NCBI GenBank assembly: GCA_040384665.1
Contig: JAZKIY010000015.1
Location: forward strand, 13,246 to 77,245
DNA: 64,000 nucleotides
Reading direction: 5' to 3'
Source: PCRC01 sp040384665
GTDB taxonomy: Bacteria > Pseudomonadota > Gammaproteobacteria > Burkholderiales > Burkholderiaceae_C
In this document: piece after piece, positions 31,178-40,350 of the stretch
Numbering within the stretch: the stretch's first letter is position 1
Layout: every line of letters starts with the position of its first letter
Notes under the pieces: generated by a model
Told to the model about the DNA's origin: nothing
Seen by the model: the letters and a program-made list of their open reading frames with translations, nothing else
Databases searched by the model: none
Program-made: the position numbers and the translations under genes

Positions 31178-31804
31178 TCAGGTGGCGCGCCGCCAGACGA
31201 TGCAGCGGTTGTTGGCCGGCATCGTCACATCGTCCACCCAGGCGAGCCCGGCGGCCTGTGCCAGCGCGTCCACCGCTTCAAAATCGCGGATGCCGCGCTT
31301 CGGGTCGGCGTCGCGCAGTGCGGCGTCGAATGTGGCGTTGCTGGCACTGGTGAACTGGCCGCCGTAGTTGAACGGGCCATAGACCACCAGCAGGCCGCCC
31401 ACCGCCAGGGCGCGTGGCAATTCGGCAAACAGCCGCTGCACTTCGGCCCAGCCCATGATGTGCAGCGTGTTGGCGGTGAACACCGCCCCGTGCGGCACCG
31501 CTGGCAGGCCCGCGTTCACGTCCAGTACCCACGGTTCGGGTGTGTTGGGCCGCGCGGCCTCTGCCAGCCAGGCGCGGATGCCACCCAGGTGTTCGGCCAC
31601 GTCGCTGCACTGCCACCGCAGGTGGGGCAGGGCGGCGGCAAAGTGCACCGCGTGCTGGCCGGTGCCACTGCCAACCTCGAGCACCCGCACCGGGTGATCG
31701 GGCCCGGTTGTGGGCGGCGGCAGGTACTGCTGCAGCACCGCGAGGATGGCGTCGCGGTTGCGTTCGGCGGCGGGAGAGAAGGGTTTGGCGAGAGGCAGGT
31801 TCAT
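31178..31804 (-). CDS. DUF938 class I SAM-dependent methyltransferase-like protein
   Basis: 208 residues. N-terminal KPFSPAAERNRDAILAVL then motif I VLEVGSGTGQHAVHFA, the DUF938 landmarks FTANTLHIMGWAEV and YGPFNYGGQFTSASNATFD, and a C-terminal MPANNRCIVWRR. The fold is that of SAM-dependent methyltransferases; the substrate is unknown. It is convergent with the Rieske oxygenase gene with five bases between stops. An R1 repeat copy lies upstream, between this start and msrA. Confidence 0.85.
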   Translation of the reverse strand: MNLPLAKPFSPAAERNRDAILAVLQQYLPPPTTGPDHPVRVLEVGSGTGQHAVHFAAALPHLRWQCSDVAEHLGGIRAWLAEAARPNTPEPWVLDVNAGLPAVPHGAVFTANTLHIMGWAEVQRLFAELPRALAVGGLLVVYGPFNYGGQFTSASNATFDAALRDADPKRGIRDFEAVDALAQAAGLAWVDDVTMPANNRCIVWRRAT

Positions 31805-31840
31805 GGGGGCAGTCTCGCACGGTCTGGCAGGGCCACGATT

Positions 31841-31904
31841 GCTATTGTTTGTATAGCTTGATCACGAGGTTTCACTAAGGCTTGTGGCCAATTTGGCTTG
31901 AAAA
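31841..31904 (-). repeat. R1 dispersed repeat, inverted copy (intergenic)
   Basis: Read on the minus strand it runs TTTTCAAGCCAAATTGGCC, then ACAAGCCTTAGTGAAACCT, then GCTATACAAACAATAGC, which closes as a short hairpin. It is complete, and sits in the shared upstream region of the DUF938 gene and msrA. Confidence 0.78.
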
Positions 31905-31970
31905 ATACCCGAAACCCGTGTTTGGTGGTCTGCGGTGGCCAAAACAAGGGGCTTGCCGTAAGCTCGCGGC

Positions 31971-32609
31971 ATGAACACACCCTTTTCGCACCCTCTGGTA
32001 GCTGGCGCGCGGCGCGCCGTGCTGCTGCTGTTTTGCCTGGCCGGCGCGGCGCTGGCCCAGGCCCCTGCTGCCACCACCGCACTGGCCACCTTTGCCGGTG
32101 GTTGTTTCTGGTGTGTGGAGTCTGACTTTGACAAGGTGCCGGGCGTCATCTCCACCACCTCCGGCTACATCGGTGGCAGCACCGCCAACCCGACCTACGA
32201 GCAGGTGTCGTCCAAGTCCACCGGCCATGCCGAGGCGGTGCAGATCGTCTACGACCCGGCCAAGGTCAGCTACGAAAAATTGTTGGCCTACTTCTGGCAC
32301 ACCATCGACCCAACCACCAAAGACCGCCAGTTCTGCGATGCCGGCTCGCCCTACCGCACCGCGATTTTTGCCCACGGCGAGCAGCAGCTGAAAATTGCCA
32401 AGGCGTCCAAGGCCGCATTGGACAAGACCAAGCCGTTCAAAGAGCCCATCGTGACCGAGATCGTGCTGGCCAGCACCTTCTACCCGGCCGAGCAGTACCA
32501 CCAGGACTACTACCAAAAGAACCCGCTGCGCTACAAGTACTACCGCGCCAGTTGTGGGCGCGACGGTCGGCTGAACCAGCTCTGGGGCGACCAGGCCGGC
32601 AAGTTCTGA
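31971..32609 (+). CDS. msrA: Peptide-methionine (S)-S-oxide reductase MsrA, exported
   Basis: 212 residues. Signal peptide (AVLLLFCLAGAALA), then the MsrA core with catalytic C45 in AGGCFWCVE, GYIGG, YEQVSSKSTGHAEAV, FWHTIDPTT and STFYPAEQYHQDYY. It reduces methionine S-sulfoxide in proteins. Unlike the usual cytoplasmic MsrA this one should act in the periplasm, so it needs a membrane electron donor. No msrB is nearby. A C-terminal cysteine (RASCGRDG) may serve as recycling cysteine. Confidence 0.93.
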   Translation: MNTPFSHPLVAGARRAVLLLFCLAGAALAQAPAATTALATFAGGCFWCVESDFDKVPGVISTTSGYIGGSTANPTYEQVSSKSTGHAEAVQIVYDPAKVSYEKLLAYFWHTIDPTTKDRQFCDAGSPYRTAIFAHGEQQLKIAKASKAALDKTKPFKEPIVTEIVLASTFYPAEQYHQDYYQKNPLRYKYYRASCGRDGRLNQLWGDQAGKF

Positions 32610-32619
32610 GCGGGCAGGC

Positions 32620-33453
32620 TCAGTTGCTGCTGTCCAGCAGCCGGGCGCGCTTCAGGCGCCAGGCGTCGTCTTCGGAATCGCTGCCGTAGACGTCGTCCAG
32701 CGTGGTGGGGGTTTCCTGCAGGTGCGTGTCGAGCGCGATGCGGTTGTCGAACACAAAACACTCGCCTTGCCAGTCTTTCTCGGCGTCGGGCATTTTCTCG
32801 AAGTAGTTGAGGATGCCGCCTTCCAGCTGGTAGACCGTCATGCCGAGGTCCAGCATCCAGGCGCTGGTTTTCTCGCAGCGGATGCCGCCGGTGCAGTACA
32901 TCGCCACCTTCTTGCCTTCGGCCTTCCACCCGTCAATGTTCGCCAGCACGTATTCGGGAAAGTCGCGGAAGTTGGTCACTTCGGGGTTGATGGCGTTGCG
33001 GAATTGGCCGAGCCGGAATTCAAAGCTGTTGCGGTTGTCGATCAGCAACACGTCTTCTTGGTCGATCAGCTTGCGCCAGTCTTCCGGGCTGACGTTGATG
33101 CCGGTCTGCTTCGCCGCGTCGATGCCGGCAATGCCCAGTGGCACGATCTCGGCCTTCTCATGCACCTTCATCCGCTTGAACGGCTGCGTGATGCAGGGGC
33201 TGCGCTTGTAGACCATGTCGGCAAAGTGCCCGCCAAACCGCGGGTCGGTCGCCAGCGTGTGGCGGAAAGCGTCCAGCGCCTCGGCGCTGCCCGCCAGCAT
33301 GCCGTTGATGCCCTCGTGCGCGACCAGAATGCTGCCCAGCAGCGGCGCGGTGATGTCGCGCAGCGCGCTGGCCACCTCGACCGTGGCTGGCAGGTGGACG
33401 AATTTGTAAAAGGCGTCGTGAAACGCGACCCCGGTGTTGGATGCTTGCGCCAT
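32620..33453 (-). CDS. trhO: tRNA uridine(34) hydroxylase TrhO (rhodanese domain)
   Basis: 277 residues. N-terminal ferredoxin-like part (FYKFVHLP, LVAHEGINGMLAG), the VHEKAEIVPLG segment and a rhodanese domain with C187 in AMYCTGGIRCEK. YceA/TrhO proteins hydroxylate U34 of some tRNAs at position 5, on the oxygen-dependent path to 5-methoxyuridine or carboxymethoxyuridine. It is convergent with msrA. Confidence 0.9.
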   Translation of the reverse strand: MAQASNTGVAFHDAFYKFVHLPATVEVASALRDITAPLLGSILVAHEGINGMLAGSAEALDAFRHTLATDPRFGGHFADMVYKRSPCITQPFKRMKVHEKAEIVPLGIAGIDAAKQTGINVSPEDWRKLIDQEDVLLIDNRNSFEFRLGQFRNAINPEVTNFRDFPEYVLANIDGWKAEGKKVAMYCTGGIRCEKTSAWMLDLGMTVYQLEGGILNYFEKMPDAEKDWQGECFVFDNRIALDTHLQETPTTLDDVYGSDSEDDAWRLKRARLLDSSN

Positions 33454-33533
33454 CCCCGCATTATCCCCGTAGCCTGGTGGCGGTGTGCCGTGCTACCGTC
33501 CATTTCACCGATTTCAGCACCAGGGCCTGAACC

Positions 33534-34250
33534 ATGGACCGACGCGATTTCATCGAGACCTGTTCCGCCGGCGTGACCTGCCTGAGCGCGCTCAGCGCCT
33601 TGCCGGCGCTGGCCGCCAATGCCCGCCCCCAGAACTACGCCCGTGTGCTGCTGGTCAATGAACTCGGTGACCCGCTGAAGGCCTCGGCCCTGAAGCCCCA
33701 AACCAACTACGTCTTCCATTACCCGTTCGAGGCCACGCCGGTGTTCCTGCTCGACCTCGGCAAGCCCGCGCTGCCGCAGGCGCTGACCACCCAGGACAAA
33801 CAGGCCTACGCCTGGCCCGGCGGTGTGGGCCCCAAGAAGCAGCTGGTGGCGTATTCGGCCATTTGCGCCCACAAGCTGGTCTACCCGACGCCGCAGCTCA
33901 GTTTCATCAGCTTCCGCAAGGGCGCCGCGGTCAATGGCAACACGCCCAGCGCGGCGAACGATGTGATCCACTGCTGCGCCGACCACAGCCAGTACGACCC
34001 GGCCAAAGGCGCACAGGTGTTGGGCGGCCCGGCCGAGCAGCCACTCTGTGCAGTGCTGCTGGAACACGACGCCAAAACCGACACACTCACCGCCTACGCC
34101 ACGCTGGGCGGTGAGCTGTTTGACGCGTTCTTCAAAAAGTACGAAATGAAGCTGAGCCTCGATGTCGGCCCCAAGGCCCGCCACCCGGTGCAGGTGAAAA
34201 GTGTGGTGCGCGAACTGGACAAGTTCTGCCGCAACCCCGTGAAGTGCTGA
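33534..34250 (+). CDS. Tat-exported Rieske [2Fe-2S] protein, orphan
   Basis: 238 residues. N-terminus MDRRDFIETCSAG is twin-arginine-like, so the folded cluster protein is probably exported. The Rieske ligands are C111/H113 (ICAHKLVYP) and C148/H151 (HCCADHSQYDPAKGAQV), followed by a GGPA turn. The two extra cysteines that form the stabilising disulfide in bc1-type Rieske proteins are absent, as the equivalent box positions hold V and D. No cytochrome b or molybdenum subunit is adjacent. Roles as small subunit of a periplasmic oxidoreductase or as an electron carrier are possible; I do not recognise a specific family. Confidence 0.8.
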   Translation: MDRRDFIETCSAGVTCLSALSALPALAANARPQNYARVLLVNELGDPLKASALKPQTNYVFHYPFEATPVFLLDLGKPALPQALTTQDKQAYAWPGGVGPKKQLVAYSAICAHKLVYPTPQLSFISFRKGAAVNGNTPSAANDVIHCCADHSQYDPAKGAQVLGGPAEQPLCAVLLEHDAKTDTLTAYATLGGELFDAFFKKYEMKLSLDVGPKARHPVQVKSVVRELDKFCRNPVKC

Positions 34251-34331
34251 GCGGGTGACAGGGCCGCTGCGCGTCACAGGCCCACGGATCAGGGTAATTC
34301 CTTACAATCGGGGGTTGCCCAGAAAGACGCC

Positions 34332-36665
34332 GTGTCCGATTCCACCCTGACCCCACCGTTGCCCGTTGCCGAGCCCCGTGCCAAGGCCGCGCCGCGCGTG
34401 CCGCAGGTGAAGCCGCTGGGCAGCTACCGCCCCTACTGGGCCAAGCGCTTCGGCACGGCCAAGTTCCTGCCCACCAGCCGCGAGGAAATGACCGCGCTGG
34501 GCTGGGACAGCTGCGACATCGTCATCGTCACCGGCGACGCCTATGTGGACCACCCCAGCTTTGGCATGGCGGTCATCGGCCGCATGCTGGAAGCCCAGGG
34601 CTTCCGGGTGGGCATCATTGCCCAGCCAGACTGGCAAAGCGCAGAACCCTTCAAGGCCCTGGGCAAACCGAACCTGTTCTTTGGCGTGACCGCCGGCAAC
34701 ATGGATTCGATGATCAACCGCTACACCGCCGACCGCAAGATCCGCAGCGACGACGCCTACACCCCGGGCGACGTCGGCGGCAAGCGGCCTGACCGCGCCT
34801 CGCTGGTGTATTCGCAGCGCTGCAAGGAAGCCTGGAGCGACGTGCCCATCGTGATGGGTGGCATCGAAGGCTCGCTGCGCCGCATCGCCCATTACGACTA
34901 CTGGCAGGACAAGGTGCGCCGCTCCATCCTGGTGGACGCCAAATGCGACCTGCTGCTGTACGGCAACGCCGAGAGGGCGATTGTGGAAATCGCCCACCGC
35001 CTGGCCGCCCGCGAGCCGGTGGAAAACATTGTGGATGTGCGGGGCACGGCCTTCATCCGGCGTGACACGCCCGAGGGCTGGTTCGAGATCGACTCGACCT
35101 CGGTCGATGCGCCCGGGCGTGTGGAGTCGCATGTCAACCCGTACCTGAACACCTCCGAGCAGGCCAAAAGCCAGGGTGAAACCTGCGCCAAGGAAGACGG
35201 CGGCGCGGCGCCCAACGCCAACCCCGCCATCCAGCCGCTGGTGTTCATGCCCAACCCGGCACTGGCCGGCAAGCTCAAGGTGCCGCCGCGCGACCGCTCG
35301 GTGATCCGCCTGCCGGCCTACGAGCAGGTGAAAAGCGACCCGGTGCTCTATGCGCACGCCAACCGGGTGCTGCACCTGGAAACCAACCCCGGCAACGCGC
35401 GTGCGCTGGTGCAAGCCCATGGCGACCGCGACGTGTGGATCACGCCCCCGCCCATCCCGCTGACCACGGCCGAGATGGACATGGTGTTTGATCTGCCCTA
35501 TGCCCGCAGCCCGCACCCGCGCTACGCCGACGAGAGCGGCGGCCACGAGGGCGCCACCAAGATCCCGGCCTGGGAGATGATCCGCTTCAGTGTGAACATC
35601 ATGCGCGGCTGTTTTGGCGGCTGCACTTTCTGCTCCATCACCGAGCACGAGGGCCGCATCATCCAGAGCCGCTCAGAGGACTCGGTGATCCGCGAGATCG
35701 AGGACATCCGCGACAAGATCCCGGCCTTCACCGGCGTGATCTCCGACCTCGGCGGCCCCACGGCCAACATGTACCGCATCGGCTGCAAGAGCCCGGCCAT
35801 TGAGGCCGCCTGCCGCAAGCCCAGTTGTGTCTACCCGGACGTGTGCTCCAACCTGAACACTGACCACGGCCCGCTGATCAAGATGTACCGCCGTGCCCGG
35901 GCGCTCAAAGGGGTGAAGAAGATCCTCATCAGCTCTGGCCTGCGTTACGACCTGGCGGTGAAGTCGCCCGAGTACATCAAGGAGCTGGCCACCCACCACG
36001 TGGGTGGCTACCTGAAGATCGCGCCCGAACACACCGAGACCGGCCCGCTCTCCAAGATGATGAAGCCGGGCATCGGCAGCTACGACCGCTTCAAGAAGCT
36101 GTTTGACGCGGCCAGCCTGGAAGCCGGCAAGAAGCAGTACCTGATTCCCTACTTCATCGCCGCCCACCCGGGCACCAGCGACGAGGACATGATGAACCTC
36201 GCGGTGTGGCTGAAGAAGAACGGTTTCCGCGCCGACCAGGTGCAGACCTTCTACCCCTCGCCCATGGCCACGGCCACCGCGATGTACCACAGCAACAAGA
36301 ACCCGCTGCGCAAGGTGACGCGCGACAGCGAGACGGTGGACATCGTGCGTGGTGACCGCCGGCGCCGGTTGCACAAGGCCTTTCTGCGCTACCACGACGC
36401 CAACAACTGGCCGCTGCTGCGCGAGGCGCTGAAGACCATGGGCCGGGCCGATCTGATCGGCAATGGCAAGCACCACCTGATCCCGACCTACCAGCCGCTG
36501 ACCGATGGGGGCTACACCAGTGCCCGGCGCAAGAACTCCACCGCGGTGGGGGTGAAAACGTCACCGGTGACCAAAGGGCGCGTGCTGACGCAGCACACCG
36601 GATTGCCGCCACGCGACAACGGCTCGCGGCCTGCGGCCAAGTCCTCGCGCAAAAAGCCAGGTTGA
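34332..36665 (+). CDS. YgiQ-family radical SAM protein
   Basis: 777 residues, GTG start. The N-terminal part (ALGWDSCDIVIVTGDAYVDH) resembles a Rossmann/B12-binding-like region. The radical SAM core has the CxxxCxxC cluster near residue 425 (MRGCFGGCTFCSI), then DLGGPTANMY and HVGGYLKIAPEHT. The C-terminus is basic and matches the DUF3362 tail (NGKHHLIPTYQP). Function is unknown across the family. A -10-like TTACAAT lies about 30 bases before the start. The last 50 residues, rich in Lys, Ser and Arg, look disordered. Confidence 0.92.
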   Translation: MSDSTLTPPLPVAEPRAKAAPRVPQVKPLGSYRPYWAKRFGTAKFLPTSREEMTALGWDSCDIVIVTGDAYVDHPSFGMAVIGRMLEAQGFRVGIIAQPDWQSAEPFKALGKPNLFFGVTAGNMDSMINRYTADRKIRSDDAYTPGDVGGKRPDRASLVYSQRCKEAWSDVPIVMGGIEGSLRRIAHYDYWQDKVRRSILVDAKCDLLLYGNAERAIVEIAHRLAAREPVENIVDVRGTAFIRRDTPEGWFEIDSTSVDAPGRVESHVNPYLNTSEQAKSQGETCAKEDGGAAPNANPAIQPLVFMPNPALAGKLKVPPRDRSVIRLPAYEQVKSDPVLYAHANRVLHLETNPGNARALVQAHGDRDVWITPPPIPLTTAEMDMVFDLPYARSPHPRYADESGGHEGATKIPAWEMIRFSVNIMRGCFGGCTFCSITEHEGRIIQSRSEDSVIREIEDIRDKIPAFTGVISDLGGPTANMYRIGCKSPAIEAACRKPSCVYPDVCSNLNTDHGPLIKMYRRARALKGVKKILISSGLRYDLAVKSPEYIKELATHHVGGYLKIAPEHTETGPLSKMMKPGIGSYDRFKKLFDAASLEAGKKQYLIPYFIAAHPGTSDEDMMNLAVWLKKNGFRADQVQTFYPSPMATATAMYHSNKNPLRKVTRDSETVDIVRGDRRRRLHKAFLRYHDANNWPLLREALKTMGRADLIGNGKHHLIPTYQPLTDGGYTSARRKNSTAVGVKTSPVTKGRVLTQHTGLPPRDNGSRPAAKSSRKKPG

Positions 36666-36711
36666 GTTGTTGCCCGTTTGGGGGCAGGCCGACCCGCGGT
36701 GCCTGGCGGGG

Positions 36712-37884
36712 CTACAAGCGCGACAAGCGCTGCAAAGCCGTTCGCAAAGTCTCGTCCTTCTTCGCAAAACAAAACCGCACCACCCGCTGGTCAAACCCGT
36801 CGGCATAGAAGGCCGACAAGGGAATGGCCGCCACACCGACTTCGGATGTCAGCCACTGGCAGAACTCGGCTTCTGGCAAGTCGTTCACCGCCGAGATGTC
36901 CACACACTGGAAGTAAGTGCCTTCAGAAGGCAGCAGCTTGAACTTGGTGCCTGAGAGGCCGGCACGAAACAGGTCACGCTTGGCGGCGTAAAAAGCGGGC
37001 AGGTTGCGGTAGGGCGCTGGGTCCGCCATGTAATGGGCGAAGGCGTGTTGCACCGGTGTGTTGACGGTGAACACGTTGAACTGGTGCACCTTGCGGAACT
37101 CGGCGGTCAACGGCGCCGGTGCGGCCACGTAGCCCACCTTCCAGCCGGTGACATGGTAGGTTTTGCCGAAGCTCGACACGATGAAGGCGCGCGCGGCGAG
37201 GCCGGGGAAGCAGGCGGCGCTGTGGTGGGGCTGGCCGTCAAACACCATGTGTTCGTAGACCTCGTCGCTGATCAGCAGCACCTCTGTGGGCGCCAGCAGG
37301 TCTTGCAGGCGCAGCATTTCGTCACGGGTCCAGCAGGTGGCGCTGGGGTTGTGCGGGGTGTTGACGATGATCGCGCGGGTGCGCGGGGTGAGTGCGGCGG
37401 CGATGCGGTCGAAGTCGGGCCGGAAGGTGTGGGGTGTCAGCGGAACGCGCACCACCGTGCCGCCAGCGAGTTCGATGTTGGGGCCGTAACTGTCGTAGCA
37501 AGGCTCCAATGCGATGACTTCATCACCCGGCCCGACCACTGCAAGAATGGCGGTGATGATGGCCTGTGTGGCGCCAGCGGTGACCGTGATCTCGTCGGCC
37601 GCGCGGTAGCTGCGGCCGTACTCGGCCTGCAGCTTGGCGGCCACGGCCTCGCGCAGCGCGGGCACGCCGGCCATCAGCGGGTACTGGTTCAACCCTTGCT
37701 GCATGGACTGTGTGACGGCGTCCACCAGGCGCGGGTCGCAGTCGAAATCCGGAAACCCCTGGCCCAGGTTGACCGCGCCTTTTTCAGCCGCCAGTGCCGA
37801 CATCACGCTGAAAATTGTCGTCCCGACCGCCGGCAATTTGGACCGGAGTGCTGGCGTTCTGGTGGCAAGCCCGCTGCTGCTCAT
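36712..37884 (-). CDS. Methionine/kynurenine-type PLP aminotransferase (YbdL-like)
   Basis: 390 residues, fold type I class I/II aminotransferase. The pyridoxal lysine is K241 in SSFGKTYHVTGWKVGY; other motifs are NLGQGFPDF, NTPHNPS and SDEVYEHMVF. These fit methionine aminotransferases (E. coli YbdL) acting on 2-oxo-4-methylthiobutanoate in methionine salvage. Its start overlaps the cysB stop by four bases (ATGA), so it is expressed with that sulfur regulator, which supports a sulfur-amino-acid role. Confidence 0.88.
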   Translation of the reverse strand: MSSSGLATRTPALRSKLPAVGTTIFSVMSALAAEKGAVNLGQGFPDFDCDPRLVDAVTQSMQQGLNQYPLMAGVPALREAVAAKLQAEYGRSYRAADEITVTAGATQAIITAILAVVGPGDEVIALEPCYDSYGPNIELAGGTVVRVPLTPHTFRPDFDRIAAALTPRTRAIIVNTPHNPSATCWTRDEMLRLQDLLAPTEVLLISDEVYEHMVFDGQPHHSAACFPGLAARAFIVSSFGKTYHVTGWKVGYVAAPAPLTAEFRKVHQFNVFTVNTPVQHAFAHYMADPAPYRNLPAFYAAKRDLFRAGLSGTKFKLLPSEGTYFQCVDISAVNDLPEAEFCQWLTSEVGVAAIPLSAFYADGFDQRVVRFCFAKKDETLRTALQRLSRL

Positions 37885-38825
37885 AGTTCGAAATCGTCCT
37901 CGTGGCCGGTCATGGCGCGGGCAATCAGCTTGCGGTCCAGCCGGTCGCCCAGCAACTCGGCAAAGGTGTAGACGAAGTTGCGCAGGTAGGCCCCGCGCTT
38001 GAACGCCACGCGGGTCACGTTCTGGCCGAACAGCACGCCACCCGGGCGTATCACCAGGTCGGTGTTGGTACCGTCGTCGCGCACCGCCATTTCGGCCACG
38101 ATGCCCACGCCCAGCCCGAGCCGCACATAGGTCTTGATCACGTCGGAGTCGATCGCTTCCAGCGCAATGCGTGGCACCAGCTTGCGTGCGGCAAAAGCCT
38201 GGTCAATGCGGGTGCGCCCGGTGAACGACGGGTGGTAGGTGATGACCGGCTCGCTGGCGATGTCTTCCAGCGTGATGCGTTCTTTTGCCGCCAACGGGTG
38301 GCTGGCCGGCAGCACCAGCATGTGCTGCCATTCGTAGCAGGGCAGGGTCACCAGCTCGGGGTAATTGGCCAGCGATTCGGTGGCAATGCCGATTTCGGCC
38401 ACCTCGTCGATCAGCATCTTGGCCACCTGGTCGGGCGCGCCCTGGTGCAGGCTGACGTTGACCTTGGGAAAGGCCTCGCGCAGCTTGGCCACCGGCACCG
38501 GCAGCACATAGCGGGCCTGGGTGTGGGTGGTGGCGATGCTCAGCGTGCCGCTGTCCTGGGCGCTGAACTGCTCGCCAATGCGCTTGAGGTTGCCCACCTC
38601 CCGCATGATCAGCTCGATGCTTTTGAGCACATGCTGGCCCGGCTCGGTGATGCGTTTGAGGCGTTTGCCGTGGCGCGCAAAAATCTCCACCCCCAACTCT
38701 TCTTCCAGTTCGATGATGGCTTTGGACACGCCTGGCTGCGAGGTGTGCAGCGCCTTGGCCGCCTCGGTCAGGTTGAGGTTGCGGCGTGCGGCTTCCTGCA
38801 CGAAACGGAACTGGTGGAGGTTCAT
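37881..38825 (-). CDS. cysB: CysB-family LysR regulator of sulfur assimilation
   Basis: 314 residues. N-terminal winged HTH (MNLHQFRFVQEAARRNLNLT, TSQPGVSKAIIELEEELG), then the inducer-binding domain with TTHTQARYVLP and EVAEIGIATE, which are CysB/Cbl hallmarks. CysB activates sulfate uptake and reduction genes under sulfur limitation with N-acetylserine as inducer. The upstream strip is AT-rich and should hold its promoter. The downstream aminotransferase is co-transcribed; cbiX, which makes a siroheme step possible, lies just upstream on the same strand. Confidence 0.93.
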   Translation of the reverse strand: MNLHQFRFVQEAARRNLNLTEAAKALHTSQPGVSKAIIELEEELGVEIFARHGKRLKRITEPGQHVLKSIELIMREVGNLKRIGEQFSAQDSGTLSIATTHTQARYVLPVPVAKLREAFPKVNVSLHQGAPDQVAKMLIDEVAEIGIATESLANYPELVTLPCYEWQHMLVLPASHPLAAKERITLEDIASEPVITYHPSFTGRTRIDQAFAARKLVPRIALEAIDSDVIKTYVRLGLGVGIVAEMAVRDDGTNTDLVIRPGGVLFGQNVTRVAFKRGAYLRNFVYTFAELLGDRLDRKLIARAMTGHEDDFEL

Positions 38826-38884
38826 GGCTGGTTTTGTATATATGAATTCAAGCTAACAGCAAGAATCATTATGCAATAACAAGT
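38826..38884 (-). promoter_or_regulatory. AT-rich promoter region upstream of cysB
   Basis: Reading on the minus strand, the strip contains TTGTTATTGCATAATGATTC and further on TTGAATTCATATATAC. It is much richer in A and T than its surroundings and includes plausible -35/-10 pairs and half-sites for a LysR autoregulator. No single promoter can be fixed by eye. Confidence 0.4.
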
Positions 38885-39244
38885 CTATGAAAGTGCGATG
38901 TGGGCCAGGGTTTCGATCAAGCGGTTGTCTTCGCCCACAGCGGGCATCAATTCGAAATCCACCCGGGGGTGGTTTGCACGCAGCTGTGCGATCAGCAGCG
39001 GCAGGTCTTCGCGGGCGTGCTTGCCAACCCCTAAAAACATCGGCAACACGCGGATGGTGCTGGCGTGCTGGCCGACCAGCCCGGCCACACAGGTGGGCAG
39101 GTCGGGTGGGCTCAACTCCAGGTAGGCGCACGCCACCAGCGCGCCGGCCTCGCGGTCGCGGATGCGCTGCGCCACCGCTTCCATCGGTTTGTGCCACAGC
39201 GGGTCGCGTGAGCCATGGGCGAACAGGACGATCGCGTGTGTCAT
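38885..39244 (-). CDS. cbiX: CbiX/SirB-type sirohydrochlorin chelatase-like protein
   Basis: 119 residues, the short single-domain chelatase. N-terminal FAHGSRDPLWHKPM holds the metal-binding histidine, with MFLGVGKHAREDLP as the second conserved strip. Short CbiX proteins insert cobalt or iron into sirohydrochlorin; near cysB a role in siroheme for sulfite reductase is plausible. ATG at 39244 overlaps the lptG stop by four bases (ATGA), so the gene is the tail of the lptFG operon. An upstream frame extension was rejected. Confidence 0.88.
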   Translation of the reverse strand: MTHAIVLFAHGSRDPLWHKPMEAVAQRIRDREAGALVACAYLELSPPDLPTCVAGLVGQHASTIRVLPMFLGVGKHAREDLPLLIAQLRANHPRVDFELMPAVGEDNRLIETLAHIALS

Positions 39245-40350
39245 CGCCGCAGCACCAGCCAGCCAAACGCCCCGAGCGACATCAGCATGTAGAGCAGGCC
39301 TGGCGAGGCGGCGGCCAGCCATGGCTCCCAGTTGCGCAGGTTGCCAATGTAGCCAAACACGTTGTTCAGCAAGAAGAAACTGATGCCGATCATCACGCCG
39401 CCGAACACGTAGGCGGTGATGCCACCGCTGCGGAAATGCAGGTACGCGAACGGCAGCGCCAACACCACCATCACCAGGCAGCTGAGCGGGTAGAACACCT
39501 TGCGCCAGAACTCGATCTCGTAGCGCTGGGCGGTCTGGCCGTTGGTTTCAAGGTGCTGGATGTACTGAAACAGGTCCACCGTGCTCATGCGGTCGGGCTT
39601 GAGCAGCGCGACCGACACCATTTCGGCGTTGATGGCGGTGGGCAGGCGGTAGCTGTCCAGCTTGCGCCGGACCACGTTGGCGCGCTCGCTGGTCGGGCGT
39701 GCAAACTCGCTGCGGCTCACCCCCGTCATGTTCCAGGCATTGTCCTGGCCGAAGCGGGCGCTGTCGGCCTGTGTCACGGCGCGCATGAAGCCGTCGTTGT
39801 CGAACTCGAACACCCGCACACCGCGCATGCCCCCGTCGGGCGAGAGTGCGCTGATGTTGGCGGCGTAGCTGCCGTCGGGCAATTTTTCTTTCAGCCAGGC
39901 GCCTGTCTGACCGATGGACAAGCGGCCCTCGAACCGGGCCTTGACGATCTGTGCGGTGCGTTCGCTCAAGGGGGCGAGGTAGTCACCCACCGCAAAGGTC
40001 AGCACCACGAACATCGCACCCAGACCCAGCAGGGTGTTGAGCGCCCGCCAGGGCCCCAGGCCACTGGTGCGCAAGATGGTGTACTCCGAACTCTGGGCCA
40101 GCCGCGCCATCACGAAGATCGTGCCAATCAGCACCGCAATCGGCAGCAGCTCGTACCAGTGGGTCGGCACGCGCAGCGCCACATACAACAGCGCGTGGCG
40201 GACCTGGTAGGTGCCGCCCAGGCTGTTTTTGCCAATGGACTGCAGCTCGTCGACAAAGTCGAAGAAGAAGAACAGCGCCAGAAAACCCAGCGTGACGTAG
40301 CCGACCGAGGCCAGCACCTCGCCGTAAATCAGGCGGCGGATGGTTCTCAT
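39241..40350 (-). CDS. lptG: LPS export ABC transporter permease LptG
   Basis: 369 residues. Membrane segments near residues 15-35, 60-80 and 100-120 and three more at the C-terminus, with a large periplasmic beta-jellyroll between them. Family strips: LASVGYVTLGFLALFFFFDF, EYTILRTSGLGP and MVVLALPFAYLH. With LptF it forms the permease that hands lipopolysaccharide to the LptC/A bridge, powered by LptB. Its start overlaps the lptF stop by four bases. Confidence 0.94.
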   Translation of the reverse strand: MRTIRRLIYGEVLASVGYVTLGFLALFFFFDFVDELQSIGKNSLGGTYQVRHALLYVALRVPTHWYELLPIAVLIGTIFVMARLAQSSEYTILRTSGLGPWRALNTLLGLGAMFVVLTFAVGDYLAPLSERTAQIVKARFEGRLSIGQTGAWLKEKLPDGSYAANISALSPDGGMRGVRVFEFDNDGFMRAVTQADSARFGQDNAWNMTGVSRSEFARPTSERANVVRRKLDSYRLPTAINAEMVSVALLKPDRMSTVDLFQYIQHLETNGQTAQRYEIEFWRKVFYPLSCLVMVVLALPFAYLHFRSGGITAYVFGGVMIGISFFLLNNVFGYIGNLRNWEPWLAAASPGLLYMLMSLGAFGWLVLRR

